Part shown: in pieces, positions 47,601 through 54,275 of the stretch
How the letters are laid out: every line of letters starts with the position of its first letter
Position numbering within the stretch: position 1 is the first letter of the stretch
Assembly (NCBI GenBank): GCA_946902985.2
Contig: OX336392.1
Span: 17,210,716-17,274,715, forward strand
Source: Meconema thalassinum
Lineage: Eukaryota; Arthropoda; Insecta; Orthoptera; Tettigoniidae
Direction of reading: 5' to 3'
Length of the DNA: 64,000 nucleotides
Made by a program: the position numbers and the translations under genes
Notes under the pieces: model-generated
What the model saw: the letters and a program-made list of their open reading frames with translations, nothing else
What the model was told of the DNA's origin: nothing
Database searches by the model: none

Positions 47601-50600
47601 GTGAAAGGGGTGAAAAGTGGGGGTTGAAGGATTCCTAATGGAGCGTGTATCGCTTAAACGACATAGGCGAGGAGTTTGGAACTCAGCTGAAAAAAGTCAG
47701 CATAAAATAACTAAACAGTTGTTTGACCGTTTTTCATAAATCCAATTTAAGGGGCACATGGGGAAGGGTGAAATTGTGGGAGAGGGAGGGGGGAAAACGT
47801 AATATGTCTGAGTTTAAAATTATACATGGCCTATGTTGTAGACAATAACACATTACATCTTTTTTGTCTCTTGCTATTTCATCATACGACGAATACGTAG
47901 GGAGTTATTTTGTACTTTTTGGCCGGAATTTTCTAAGTCCCAGGAATGACATAATAGTACATTATGCAACGAGCCTATAATGGCAATAATTAAGACACGA
48001 GTATGTTTATAAAACGAGCGTATGCGAGTTTTATAATTTCCATACGAGAGTCTTAATTACCATTATAGGCGAGTTGCATACGACTGTTTATGTTCGACGA
48101 TAATTATAACTTTATTGTATGTTTTAACATAAATATTCATAAATATATGTGGGATTCAGTTAGAGAACAGGGCGTGCTGGCTTTGCTGACTGAACAGAGC
48201 GCATGCGTGGGTCAAGGCACTCCAGACGCAGAGACCATTCACTTTGCTTGTTAACACAGAACACCTATTGTTTACAGCGGATTTTGAGCGCATGCGCGAA
48301 GGTATCCTTTCCTAATTGGTCACACAACTGTTTCTTGAGCTCTGATTGGTGGGAGAAACTGTTTCATAATGAAAAATAGTGTTTTAATGAGGCTCATTAT
48401 GATACAGTTTTCTGACACATAATAGTTAGGGTCGAACATAAAAATTGATTCGAATGAAATTTCAAAAAATAGTTTTTTTAATACTTTTATTATATTTTTC
48501 ACGTCTTTTAGGGTCCGAAACCAACAAGATATTTTGATGTTTTCTTTCGTCCCATGCATTTTTGGTTTCAGGTGATGGAATTATTTTCCACTAGGACCCT
48601 TGCTTATCTATCTAACTAATGTTATAACGGGATTCCAAATGTTATTGCGGGCGAAGCCGCGGGTAACAGCTAGTAAGTCTATAAAAACCAAAATCAGGTT
48701 ACTATAAAATAAATCGAAAGGGATAACAAGAATTAGCCAATTGACAGTTTAAAAATGTCAATATGATCCTCAGTGAATCAGTGTTCTTATGTTGGCACAC
48801 AAAATGTTCCAGTAAAAAATCTTGTGAAAACAGACCGGCAAATCCTTGGAAATTGTATTACTTAAATGTGGATTGTTCTGGTCCTCATTAAAAGAAAACA
48901 ATATTAATACCACTTCTCAGATACACTTAAAGTTTTGCAGCTTATTGTATTTAATAATACATGACATTATTCAGTTGTTATTGGAACCCATTGAGCTGTC
49001 CTTCTGAAGTTTTTAATTCTTCTTCTCCTCCTTTTGAGACCACATAGGATCACTTTAACCAACCATTAGTTCGTCGACTTGTAGGAACTGGACGAGCCTT
49101 GCGGTCCTCCCAGTACTTCTTCATGCGTATTGATCGTCTTGCCCTTTCTTGGGCAGAAAATACTTGTTGGAATTTTCTTTTTTATGAGTGGAAAATGAAA
49201 AGTCATATTTTTAAGTGCTGTAGTTAAACTTTCCTTATTTGTAGCATCTTCTGTTGTTAAGCCAATTTCTTTTAAGTCCTCTCTGATTTCCTTTAACCAT
49301 CGGCATCCAGTTGTTGTGTTTTTTGAAGCAAGATTGTACTGTACTTGTTGTTTTAGAAGACGTGAATCTGGCATTCTCACGGTGTGCCCAAAGAATCCTA
49401 GTCTTTTCTTTCGCATGGTATCAGTAATGGGTTCTAGGTTGTTATAGACCATATTGTTAGGTATTATTCGCCATAGACCATCTTTTTTATATCCTTTATT
49501 GATACAAGTTCTTCCAATTCGCCTTTCGATCTTCTGTAATCTGTCGGTTTTAGAATGTTCATTTAGATGGAATAATGTTTCTGCTGCATATGTGGCTTCC
49601 GGTTTTATGACTGTATTGTAATGTTTAATTTTTGCATTAATTGATAAGCATTTCTTTTTGTAAGTTTCCCATGTTAATTTTTGTGCCCTAGATAACTTGT
49701 TGGTTCTTATTTGAATTGATGCTTTCTCATTTAAGTTGTATGTTATTAACTCGCCTAGATATTTGAATCGTGTTACAATTTTAATTTTTATATCATTAAT
49801 TTGTATTTCCTTTAATGGTGTTGGTTTTTGTGGCATGATTTCTGTTTTTTCAAATGATATCTTAAGGCCAGTTTTATTTGCAATGGTCTGAAGCTCTGAT
49901 ATCTGTGTTTTGGCTTCCTCTAGATCTTTCGCCAATAATGCCATGTCGTCTGCAAAACCAAGACCGTTTGTTTGAATTTTTCTCCCTATTTTTATATTTG
50001 GAGGAGTTTTCTTAGACCATTCTCGCATTACCATTTCCAATGCACAATTAAATAGTAATGGTGATGAGCCATCACCCTGTCGTAAACCGATTGTGACCTC
50101 AAATGGGTCAGAGAATTCACCTCTGAATTTAACTTTTGATTTGGTGCCTGTAAGAGTTAGTTTTATGAGATTTGTCAATTTGGGGTGTAATCCCATGTGT
50201 CTTAGAATTTTTAATAAAGATTCTCTATGAATATAATCGTATGCTTTTTAATTCATTATAAAAAAAATTACCTCAGTAATAAAGTTTATCTCCGGTGGTC
50301 TTGCATTACCTTGACGCCATGATGGAACCTGTGGCTCTGCTTTAACATGCAGCTGGCCTCTGACTGGCTGCCCATAGCTGTACCTGCAATACACAGAGGA
50401 ACATCACTCCTTGTTAATGTTAGTCAACAGATACTGTGTCATGACATAATAAAATGAGTAATGGAATAGAATTTATAGGGACATAATGTACCGTACCTAT
50501 GTCTACTGGGATGCTTGGACTCCAGTATAAGTAAATTGACTCTTTTGTTACAAGCATTCTAATTAGCAGATCCTCACCAGAAAATGAGTATACTTGGCGC

Positions 50601-53406
50601 ATTATCAAATGAGTTTGGAAATGTTACGTTGCTGCAGCAATGGACAGTGCATTATTTTGGCAATATTTTGTCAGGTCCATTTGGTTCCCGTGCAAGGATG
50701 TGAAGACATCGGAGAATCTGTGAACACGAGCCAATGAAACGCTCAGTGAATATTGCAAGGATATGAAAAGCAGATGGTGAAATGTAATGTTGAAAAGAGA
50801 TATGAAATCTGTTTTGATTTAATTGTTTCTCAATACTGAATACTGATAAGAATTAAGGAATTAACATAATTAAATGTCAAATGATGAAGTCTCAAGAATA
50901 TTCATAGCAAAGATAGTGGTATCATTACTGTTTGAAGTTATAAAGCAATAAAAAAAATTAACCGTAATGATTAATTTCTGGTATCGTGTGTATATTCTGA
51001 TTATATTTTCATAGCTTTCATTTAGCCTATCTTGTCCTGATTTCTTCATCCCTTAACCTTGCTTCTTACCTTCTTCCATCCAAAAGCACTTAAATCTACC
51101 TCCTCCATTAGGAAAATTACTCCTCTTTCTTTGGATACCAAGTGTTGAAGTATAGAACTTGTCATATTGTTTTCAAATGGGCACACACTGCTAGTATAAT
51201 ATACAATAGCTCAGTGATACAGATGATGGTAGAGAAACTGAATGCTCTGAATCACCCCTATGCTTTCTTATTTAGCAAGGCAGAATAACATGTAGCATTA
51301 CTGACATAGAACTACACAACAGGAGTAGGATGGAAACTGAGCTGGACAAATGTGAATAAAGAATAAGTATTCCACATTTTGTAATAGAACTAAATGGTAC
51401 ATGGGACACTGAAAGAAATCATTTTAAAGTTGAACGAGAAAAGAATGTTATTCGTTGCCCATGTCCACCACAAGATGTCATCTGGTCTGAGGCGCGTGCA
51501 GTTCCTTGATATCGTCAGTACGGTGCATTTCAGCTCATGAGTGCTGTGTCCTACAAGATCGATGAAACTGTCGTTAGAGTGATCTCGTCAAGTATTATGC
51601 AGTGAAATCATTATTAACTATTATTATTAAATAAAAAATTCAATTTGTATCATTGTCAATATATGATGTCTTTCAGCTTAGTCTCAGCTATGTAGTTCAA
51701 AATAATTGTGCTCATTTTATGATTTCACTAAACAGAACACAAACTTTCTAATGAGAGCTCTCTCGAAAGCCTACCATATCGCGTTTATGAACTGATAAGT
51801 GCTGTATAGAAGATTTTAAGGACTTTGACCTTCGACTTGCGACCCAAGTTTGTCTTCCAAAATGGGAGGATCATGTATGGACTTCGAGAAACATTTCTCA
51901 TATATGTAAGTTAAACTTCATACGAACCTGTCTTGGCTCTTTAGTGGTGAATCGTAGACAGTAGAATAAGTGATGCTAAGTCAAAGTGCAAACAATATAC
52001 ACCACTTTTGTTCCACAGAAACGTAGTTCTATGCACAACCTAACAGTCCAGTTGAGATCCGAACCCAATGATTTTGTTATTATTGGAGTTCATAGTGAAG
52101 TACAGTAATAGGAGCCAGTGAAGTACAAACAGAATTGCTAATGTGTGTTTTCAGTGTGCCAACTTACATATCAAAGACTTCTCCTTTGATTGAGACTTCA
52201 AAATACAGAAATAAGACATGAAATTTGATCACATTCTATTCCATAAAGTATTAACATTTTATTATGACAGAGCACTGTGTATCCAAATGATTCATCAGAA
52301 ATTATCTTACCTAAAACTAAGCATTAGTTGACTAAATTAGAGAGTAAATGTAAAGTAAAATAATTGTTATATTACTTGGCACATATCCTCCAAATGAGAG
52401 ATGATGCATCAGCCAAAATGTAGTCTGGAGGTTTAATTGTGACTCCAAAACGAGGCAGAACATATTCTCGTACTTCAAACATCCTACTCTGAACAGCTGC
52501 ATATTCCTTATTCAGCTCAACCTTTATCTTCCATTGACCCTGTGAATTAAAACAGCTCATCATAATACATACCGTATAGTACATTCATTTAAGAGGAGTT
52601 TGCTGGAAATTAGAAATAAGCACAGCGGCTCCACTGGTGGATGAAAGTGGAATTTCGGAAACATGACTCAGTTTTATTATTTGGAGTCATCAAGTATTGA
52701 ATTTCAATATTTGCATATACTCTGCGACCTGACTTTTCTAATTAATGCTCATTTACGCAATTCCACTGTGTGATTCCCTTAAAATTTGTTCCAAACCATT
52801 AGTGAAATAATATGCAGGAAATTGGAACTTGCCAAGTTAAGATACCATTAAGTTAATTACGAGTATGACTCCGATGTATAAGTGCCTTCTCTAGTTTGTT
52901 CCAATTATGAGATCATTGGTTATATATACAAGTCGTGAAAAAGTAGATAAAGGCCCATGTGCATTTTGGGTTGTTAAGTTTAACTTAGATTATGTAATAA
53001 AGCTGTCTCCATTACCAACATCCATTTTTATTACATAAATTTAGATAACTACGTACAGTATTTTGTGGCCAGTATATCACGAATTTAGCATTTTTGTACA
53101 CATCTCAATAACTCTATTTTTGATAAGTTGAATTTATTTAGAATCCCCTAACAATTCAAGATATTGTGGTTCGACTCAGGACTCACTCCTATTGGAAGCA
53201 AGCTAAAACATTGTTACAAAATGTTCAGTAGCAATAAAATACAATATGATTTTTCTTAACCTAGAAGATGTTATTCAGGATGATGTCACCTGTTGGGGTT
53301 CTTGGGCCAATTGGAATTTCTGCTGCACTAGGCCATCTTTGGTTTTTACATCAAGCCACTGTGCCAAATGTACTTCTGATGGACTCTCAATACTAACTTT
53401 GGATAT
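20493..53406 (-). CDS. alpha-2-macroglobulin/TEP/CD109-like gene, 11 internal exons
   Basis: Eleven minus-strand exons with GT-AG borders and matching phases join into about 650 residues. Order: 53406-53290, 52539-52376, 50383-50272, 43562-43329, 40163-39975, 37288-37061, 30071-29766, 27455-27224, 25258-25107, 22940-22868, 20637-20493. Family signatures in order: QWLD (MG2), EYVLPRFGV (MG3), YSYGQPV and YFKPGLPY (MG3-MG4), SRGDI and MAP...VYYVREDGEV (MG5), AAPRSLCAVTAVDKS (MG6), an RRKRSS dibasic motif in the bait/linker region, FGVVVMSDLTLETRPC, and FPETWLWELL. Such secreted or GPI-anchored proteins bind proteases or microbes in innate immunity. Signal peptide, MG1, the thioester and receptor-binding domains lie outside what I can find. 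A2M, TEP and CD109 cannot be separated from this part. Confidence 0.9.
20916..20968 (-). ncRNA. minimal type I hammerhead ribozyme, inverted copy
   Basis: The same ribozyme on the opposite strand in the left arm, with identical core and stems. Confidence 0.8.
21273..21325 (+). ncRNA. minimal type I hammerhead ribozyme
   Basis: Stem I TCTTGG (21273-21278) / CCAGGA (21320-21325); core CTGATGA (21279-21285) and GAAAC (21310-21314); stem II GGGGAT / ATCCCC; a 2-bp stem III with predicted cleavage after GTA at 21319. One extra A precedes stem II. Confidence 0.8.
21457..22867. other. intron sequence, nothing recognised
   Basis: AT-rich intron 10 of the A2M/TEP-like gene without repeats or ORFs that I can assign. 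Confidence 0.5.
22868..22940 (-). CDS. A2M/TEP-like exon 10
   Basis: 73 bp; acceptor GATGTTACAG, donor GGAG|GTATGA. Encodes DFGVVVMSDLTLETRPCN, a strongly conserved block after the bait region. Ends in phase 1. Confidence 0.88.
23056..23367 (-). repeat. tRNA-derived SINE
   Basis: On the minus strand the head has TTGGTGTTGGGTTAGTGCG (A-box side) and GGTTTGATTCCCGCC (B box). Flanked by TGGTCATT (23048-23055, 23368-23375), a probable target-site duplication. Confidence 0.75.
23560..23875 (+). repeat. tRNA-derived SINE
   Basis: B box GGTTCGAATCCCAAC near 23634, then a body ending in an A-rich stretch near 23870. The start is approximate. Confidence 0.65.
24290..24965 (+). pseudogene. non-LTR reverse transcriptase relic, C-terminal part
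   Basis: Broken frames read fragments seen at the end of arthropod non-LTR ORF2 proteins: an INNxxxY-type segment, RPEALCAAECL, ERKIIRKILGPK and RKRRITP. Stops and shifts interrupt it. It is similar in layout to the relic at 49066-50255. Confidence 0.6.
25107..25258 (-). CDS. A2M/TEP-like exon 9 (bait/linker, dibasic site)
   Basis: 152 bp; acceptor CTTTCAG, donor GAT|GTAAGT. Encodes PPFWDLKRRKRSSVANQ, whose RRKR is a furin-type cleavage motif, then SSKYVDAIQAFD. Absent as a long ORF; recovered from splice sites and phase. Confidence 0.88.
25400..26235 (+). pseudogene. RTE-like reverse transcriptase relic
   Basis: Frame 25407-25766 begins within the RT (MVFADDLMI carries the catalytic motif C) and continues GMKFSINKSEWM and FKYLGS. 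After 25766 shifted frames read TYASETWVM and LKWYGHVKRM. The end carries GATGATGATG, a tail type common in RTE-clade elements. The 5' half is missing. Confidence 0.75.
26595..27081 (-). repeat. tRNA-derived SINE with 13-bp target-site duplication
   Basis: TAGATTTGGTCAT occurs at 26582-26594 and 27082-27094. The minus-strand head reads as a near-complete tRNA (GTGGTGTAGTGGTCAGCATG, then B box GGTTCGATTCCCGGC). The element is long for a SINE at about 490 bp. Confidence 0.85.
27224..27455 (-). CDS. A2M/TEP-like exon 8 (MG6)
   Basis: 232 bp; acceptor TTTGTTTAG, donor AAA|GTAAGT. Includes QPGAGVSLHIEAAPRSLC and VTAVDKSTHFL, the most conserved run of this region. Ends in phase 1, completed by AG of exon 9. 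Confidence 0.92.
27894..28201. mobile_element. Tc1/mariner-type MITE
   Basis: 308 bp between TA duplications (27892-27893, 28202-28203) with inverted ends CAGGGCGYCAGGAAATGTTC of about 30 bp. No coding capacity. Confidence 0.8.
28400..28730 (+). pseudogene. mariner-like transposase relic
   Basis: Frame 28544-28729 reads CNFYLFGSLKKFLKGERFHS, the block that follows the last catalytic residue in mariner-type transposases. Upstream frames are broken. Confidence 0.5.
28740..29091. other. intron sequence, nothing recognised
   Basis: No ORF, repeat or RNA feature that I can support. Confidence 0.4.
29103..29711 (-). mobile_element. 5'-truncated RTE-like retrotransposon
   Basis: An 11-bp duplication CTGTCATCAAT flanks it (29092-29102, 29712-29722). 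The minus strand reads the ORF2 C-terminus with one interruption: FCCLGSKITSDGRSKEDI, ALYGSET, then EMWCYRRMMKIRW and DREAWRA, followed by an (AAC)n tail. It sits in the intron just after exon 7. Confidence 0.85.
29766..30071 (-). CDS. A2M/TEP-like exon 7 (MG5)
   Basis: 102 codons, phase 0; acceptor CTTCTTCAG, donor AAG|GTACTT. Starts VTSRGDIIHSGQ, has an Asn/Ser-rich insert, then KMAPLSFLLVYYVREDGEV and KCLANK. Confidence 0.92.
30424..31210. repeat. dispersed repeat, possibly hAT-type
   Basis: The start (GCGGCTGGCGAATAATTG) and later blocks (ATGTACCTCATTCATNACGAATG, GAGTGTCACAAGTACGT) recur in the same order at 55149-56200. The initial CAGTGGCGGCTGG of the other copy resembles hAT termini. 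The exact ends were not resolved. Confidence 0.45.
31211..32009. other. intron sequence, little recognised
   Basis: A tRNA A-box-like string lies near 31868 but no B box follows. Nothing else could be supported. Confidence 0.4.
32010..35085 (-). mobile_element. non-LTR retrotransposon, Jockey-group-like
   Basis: Contains one long ORF and ends at the left in an (AAAT)n tail (about 32017-32030). The 5' boundary is uncertain and no target-site duplication was found. No separate ORF1 was seen upstream of the endonuclease, so this copy may be 5'-truncated or belong to a single-ORF clade. Confidence 0.8.
32079..35081 (-). CDS. endonuclease-reverse transcriptase (ORF2), 1000 residues, intact
   Basis: An ATG-initiated 1000-codon frame without stops. 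Residues about 22-240 form an apurinic-type endonuclease (LQINVEGI, IQETHTED with the catalytic Glu, GDFNSHH, SQHRPV near the end). The RT spans about 430-700 with KAQGFDGIHPEFL, SYRPIALLS, AGFRPNRSC, LPQGSVLAPLLFSLYI and GYADDWAI (catalytic YADD). The C-terminal end has a Cys-His motif CSCGDPRQTIRHIVNDC. It drives target-primed reverse transcription. An uninterrupted frame of this length points to a recent insertion in the intron between exons 6 and 7. Clade placement (Jockey, CR1 or a relative) is not settled by reading alone. Confidence 0.9.
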   Translation of the reverse strand: MTKSNSNSPYKDSHFRRIGPALRMLQINVEGISRAKGEYLSKIALENNIDVIAIQETHTEDIGQLNSRGKVPGYDLIGATYHKVYGTATYVHNTIENASLISTNTSNDIHTVVIEVSGTKVINVYKPPAAQWPPSVVPNYPHPYVYLGDFNSHHTEWKYSVNDDNGEALATWADAHHMHLIFDAKDLATFRSASWKRDYNPDLCFVSTDDNCLPLPTSRKVLRAFPRSQHRPVIIETSLKVPIITSTPRPRWNFQKANWPAFSENLDKCLGWIPPVSESYERFAGAVISIAKKFIPRGCRKEYIPGWNEVSEKLYEEILTTGDHEISNELLHCLDASRRQKWTETVENIDFKHSSREAWSLLRKLAGGNKIVRDNSTISPDTIASHMVSTSKAPKQRDHTNKIKRELKVLKAKGLEDNELSCPFTSEDISKALKDVKPGKAQGFDGIHPEFLLHCGKYAKVWLACFFSDILQTGNIPPALKRTKVIAILKPGKPNDLPQSYRPIALLSAVYKLLERLLYNRISSLILEQVPMEQAGFRPNRSCIDQVLSLTTHIEAGYQKGLKTSVAFIDLTSAYDTVWRHGMIYKLLRTIPCGRIARLVDNMLMNRRFQVILGNTISKEKKLDNGLPQGSVLAPLLFSLYISDMPATSSRKFGYADDWAIATQERQIENTEHTLTIDLRILDEYFRKWRLKPNPSKTTVTCFHLCNKLANRELEVYLGKNRLTHTNESNYLGVILDRTLSFKKHLKKTAEKLKSRNNILQKLCGTTWGSSADTLRTTALSLVFSTAEYCSPVWLNSSYTKLVDAQLNQAMRMISGTVKSTPTFWLPALSHIPPAELRRKHALLREYKKINANDQLPIHQDITAAEVRRLRSRNPSIRTVRHLVNQNFNLLQNWKEELVENIPSQLQDITNSTTPPSGFHLPRKTWSTLNRIRTNHGRCADLLYKWGYISSPECSCGDPRQTIRHIVNDCLTHSYSGNFSDFVEAGPAVIDFINNLKVKL
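35086..36183. other. intron sequence, nothing recognised
   Basis: No ORF or repeat family that I can name; may include the 5' untranslated part of the adjacent non-LTR element. Confidence 0.4.
36184..36300 (+). repeat. tRNA-derived SINE, short copy
   Basis: An A-box side TTAGCCGTGCTGTTAGGGG and B box GGTTCAAACCCAACT are spaced as in a tRNA head. The body is short. Confidence 0.65.
37061..37288 (-). CDS. A2M/TEP-like exon 6 (MG4/MG5)
   Basis: 76 codons, phase 0; acceptor GTTATTTCAG, donor TTG|GTAAGT. Includes SWFSPSKSYIEI, the conserved Cys in SWQCN, and ends QPFQYL before VTSRG of exon 7. Confidence 0.9.
37549..39196 (+). mobile_element. PIF/Harbinger element, internally deleted
   Basis: Inverted ends GGGCCGGTTCTACCAC with a TAA duplication (37546-37548, 39197-39199), the usual Harbinger target. 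Only the N-terminal part of a transposase remains. A third TIR-like block lies inside near 39063-39112 (GTAGCTGCCCGGAAC). Confidence 0.85.
37890..38120 (+). pseudogene. Harbinger transposase, N-terminal fragment
   Basis: From ATG at 37890. The block NEEFFVRFRLQKPTVLYLLRLI matches the helix-turn-helix-like region that starts HARBI1-type transposases. The frame ends at 38120 and no DDE residues follow before the right end. Confidence 0.7.
39200..39974. other. intron sequence with a SINE-tail fragment
   Basis: GCCCCTTAAAACAACAAT near 39270 with ATC repeats matches the 3' tail of the SINE family seen at 41552, 54235 and 56100. Otherwise nothing was recognised. Confidence 0.4.
39975..40163 (-). 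CDS. A2M/TEP-like exon 5 (MG4)
   Basis: 63 codons, phase 0; acceptor TTGATTGCAG, donor GTG|GTAAGT. Reads IKVLQPNNVPKSGTSVQLC and DGFIKFLVPP; joins exon 4 without gap in the family pattern (YIGK-IKVL). Confidence 0.9.
40256..40936. repeat. palindromic-motif repeat, possible MITE
   Basis: ACGGTAGATTACCGT occurs at 40256-40270 and 40922-40936, with a variant GGTAGACTACC at 40433. Adjacent AGGAC/GTCCT strings are in inverted order. Each motif is itself nearly palindromic, so the orientation is ambiguous. Confidence 0.35.
41083..42337 (+). pseudogene. fossil transposon-like gene of an unnamed insect family
   Basis: Three consecutive frames (41083-41373, 41383-41571, 41750-42337) together read like one protein: SLYKSEYLE, FNLRRKAWKKDTCNVCDSL, a catalytic-looking VVTFDLQ, LPRIPTNIVLYKR, KGYCYVWLEG, then FLIPGHSFLSNDDDFG and YTPDDYVQV. 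I recall similar arrangements in multicopy uncharacterised arthropod proteins that look like transposases. A stop after VVTFDLQ, a SINE insertion and a shift before 41750 disable it. No function is assigned. Confidence 0.6.
41552..41601 (+). repeat. 50-bp truncated SINE with target-site duplication
   Basis: AACATCACATGG at 41540-41551 and 41602-41613 flanks only the 3' end of the SINE (CTCGTAGTTCCGCCCC, TTAAAACAACAATAAC). It interrupts the fossil gene at 41083-42337. Confidence 0.75.
42338..43328. other. intron sequence, nothing recognised
   Basis: AT-rich, no supported feature. Confidence 0.4.
43329..43562 (-). CDS. A2M/TEP-like exon 4 (MG3/MG4)
   Basis: 78 codons, phase 0; acceptor TGTTTTAG, donor AAG|GTAATG. 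Includes NDGCYELNVTGTDLG, VIVSAFVTEVGT and RYFKPGLPYIGK. Confidence 0.9.
43717..43759 (-). ncRNA. minimal type I hammerhead ribozyme
   Basis: Minus strand: stem I TGGAT/ATCCA, core CTGATGA, stem II GATC/GATC preceded by one extra T, GAAAC, 2-bp stem III, cleavage triplet GTC. All core bases present. Confidence 0.75.
43761..43885. repeat. perfect 28-bp inverted repeat
   Basis: 43761-43788 and 43858-43885 are exact complements. The loop has GGAG...CTCCGAAAC flanked by CCAT/ATGG, a possible hammerhead relic whose CTGANGA box is lost. Confidence 0.6.
44222..44535 (-). mobile_element. Helitron 5'-end fragment
   Basis: The minus strand starts TCTATACTAATATAATAAAG at 44535 and continues with AACGCGCTAATCTCCGGAAC, a common insect Helitron beginning. 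No 3' hairpin was found; the left boundary is approximate. Confidence 0.55.
44876..44914 (+). ncRNA. decayed hammerhead copy
   Basis: CTGATGA and GAAACTGG remain, but most of stem II is deleted and the cleavage triplet reads GCC. Presumed inactive. Confidence 0.55.
45013..46129. other. intron sequence, nothing recognised
   Basis: No supported gene, RNA or repeat. Confidence 0.4.
46130..46375 (+). pseudogene. non-LTR reverse transcriptase relic
   Basis: Short broken frames read YRTVIKPECLYASE, the block following the RT in the relics at 24290 and 49066. The first Helitron starts at its right end. Confidence 0.5.
46376..47294 (+). mobile_element. non-autonomous Helitron, copy 1
   Basis: Starts TCTACTATATA after an A and ends in a hairpin GCGG/CCGC followed by GGGTAACAGCTAG before a T, the classical Helitron termini. 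No Rep/helicase coding. It has a GACT-repeat stretch near 46420. Confidence 0.85.
47295..48673 (+). mobile_element. non-autonomous Helitron, copy 2, in tandem
   Basis: Begins directly where copy 1 ends (CTAG|TCTACT) and ends CTAG at 48673. Very similar to copy 1 along its length except for a 487-bp insertion. Confidence 0.85.
47954..48435. mobile_element. hairpin-bearing MITE inside Helitron copy 2
   Basis: Absent from Helitron copy 1 at the equivalent point. Flanked by ACATA (47949-47953, 48436-48440). The left part folds on itself: CCTATAATGGCAAT near 47974 pairs with ATTACCATTATAGG near 48056. Confidence 0.75.
49066..50255 (-). pseudogene. non-LTR reverse transcriptase, 5'-truncated
   Basis: An open frame of 376 codons from ATG at 50196; RT homology continues in frame to about 50250 (KAYDYIHRESLLKIL). 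Motifs: GLRQGDGSSPLLFN, GLGFADDMALLA with catalytic FADD, SFEKTEIM, FKYLGE, IKPEATYAAETL and GFFGHTVRMP at the C-terminal end. The N-terminal half, including the endonuclease, is absent, so it cannot be autonomous although the remaining frame is open. It is inserted in intron 3 of the host gene. Confidence 0.85.
50272..50383 (-). CDS. A2M/TEP-like exon 3 (MG3)
   Basis: 112 bp, acceptor TGTATTGCAG, donor GAG|GTAATT. Encodes YSYGQPVRGQLHVKAEP to NFITE. Too short to appear as a long ORF; found by splice sites and family match. A non-LTR relic starts only about 16 bp into the following intron. Confidence 0.88.
50384..52375. other. intron sequence, nothing recognised
   Basis: AT-rich intron without supported repeats or genes. 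Confidence 0.4.
52376..52539 (-). CDS. A2M/TEP-like exon 2 (MG2/MG3)
   Basis: 164 bp, acceptor TTAATTCACAG, donor AA|GTAATA. Contains FEVREYVLPRFGVTIKPP and ends ICA plus two bases, completed by the next exon. Confidence 0.9.
52540..53289. other. intron sequence, nothing recognised
   Basis: No supported feature. Confidence 0.4.
53290..53406 (-). CDS. A2M/TEP-like exon 1 of those in window (MG2)
   Basis: 39 codons, phase 0 on both sides; acceptor TTGTTCACAG, donor CAG|GTGACA. Encodes VSIESPSEVHLAQWLDVK and ends EPQQ, joining to GQWKIKV in the next exon. Confidence 0.88.
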
Positions 53407-53473
53407 CTGTGAACAAATAAATGCAAATAATTAATAATCTCCTGCTGAGAGAAAGAAAGAAAACTAAATAAAA

Positions 53474-54037
53474 CTAGAAGCCCCGTGCGAGAAATCTCGC
53501 ATGTTCATAAACCACACTTTCCCCAATAGGTTTATAATGAGAGACTTAAGGAGAAAGGTTGTTAAGTTTTCATTTCAACCAAATGATTATAGAACACTAT
53601 TTACATTTCAGTTAGAATTCCAAGTTCTACGTTCCCAAAGCCAATCACTGAAAATTGGATCATCATAACATTCACCGGTAATTCGATATTTATCAAATTA
53701 TACGATTTGAGAACTCATTCCTTTGATTTACTCTTTCTGAAATCCATGCAAAATGATAAATGAAAGACCTCAGAATATTAAAATGACATGAAACAGGCAT
53801 CACAGCGGCCAAAATGTGAAGTGGACAGCAATTATGGAGTGTATTTTCCTACAGCCACAGTATCTAAATATCGCATACTTCGTACATTTTTTAAAGTGAC
53901 TTTTTAAAGAAATTATAGATATTTATGAAATTAGAGTGTAATTTGTCACTGCTAATGTCTATTCTCTTTCATTTGTCACGATCGGTCGCTTGTGAGTGCT
54001 GCAGGAGGAATCCATACTACTGATATAATATATATGA
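53474..54037 (-). mobile_element. probable short Helitron
   Basis: The minus strand ends in a hairpin GCGAGA/TCTCGC followed by ACGGGGCTTCTAG and T, the Helitron 3' pattern. A plausible 5' end TCATATATATTATATC after A lies at 54037. The 3' end is clear, the 5' end less so. Confidence 0.55.
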
Positions 54038-54189
54038 TAATAAGATAATAAATGAATGAATGAAAATAAAATAAATAAATAAATCCCATAGAAACTCTCG
54101 GCAGCAATTATATGCCATTAAAAAGGTTTCAAAATACTGAAGATTTTGCTAAACAGTTCAGTGGAGAGCATCTTTGTGCCTGTCATCAG

Positions 54190-54275
54190 ATGTATGACTT
54201 CAATCCCCTTATGAGGGGCAGATGACATTGCTGTTTTGCCCCTTAAAACAACGATAACTAACTAATCTGCTTATG
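54190..54275 (+). repeat. SINE 3'-end fragment
   Basis: GGGGCAGATGAC and GCCCCTTAAAACAAC with AACTAACTAA match the tail of the SINE at 41552 and 56095. Confidence 0.5.
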
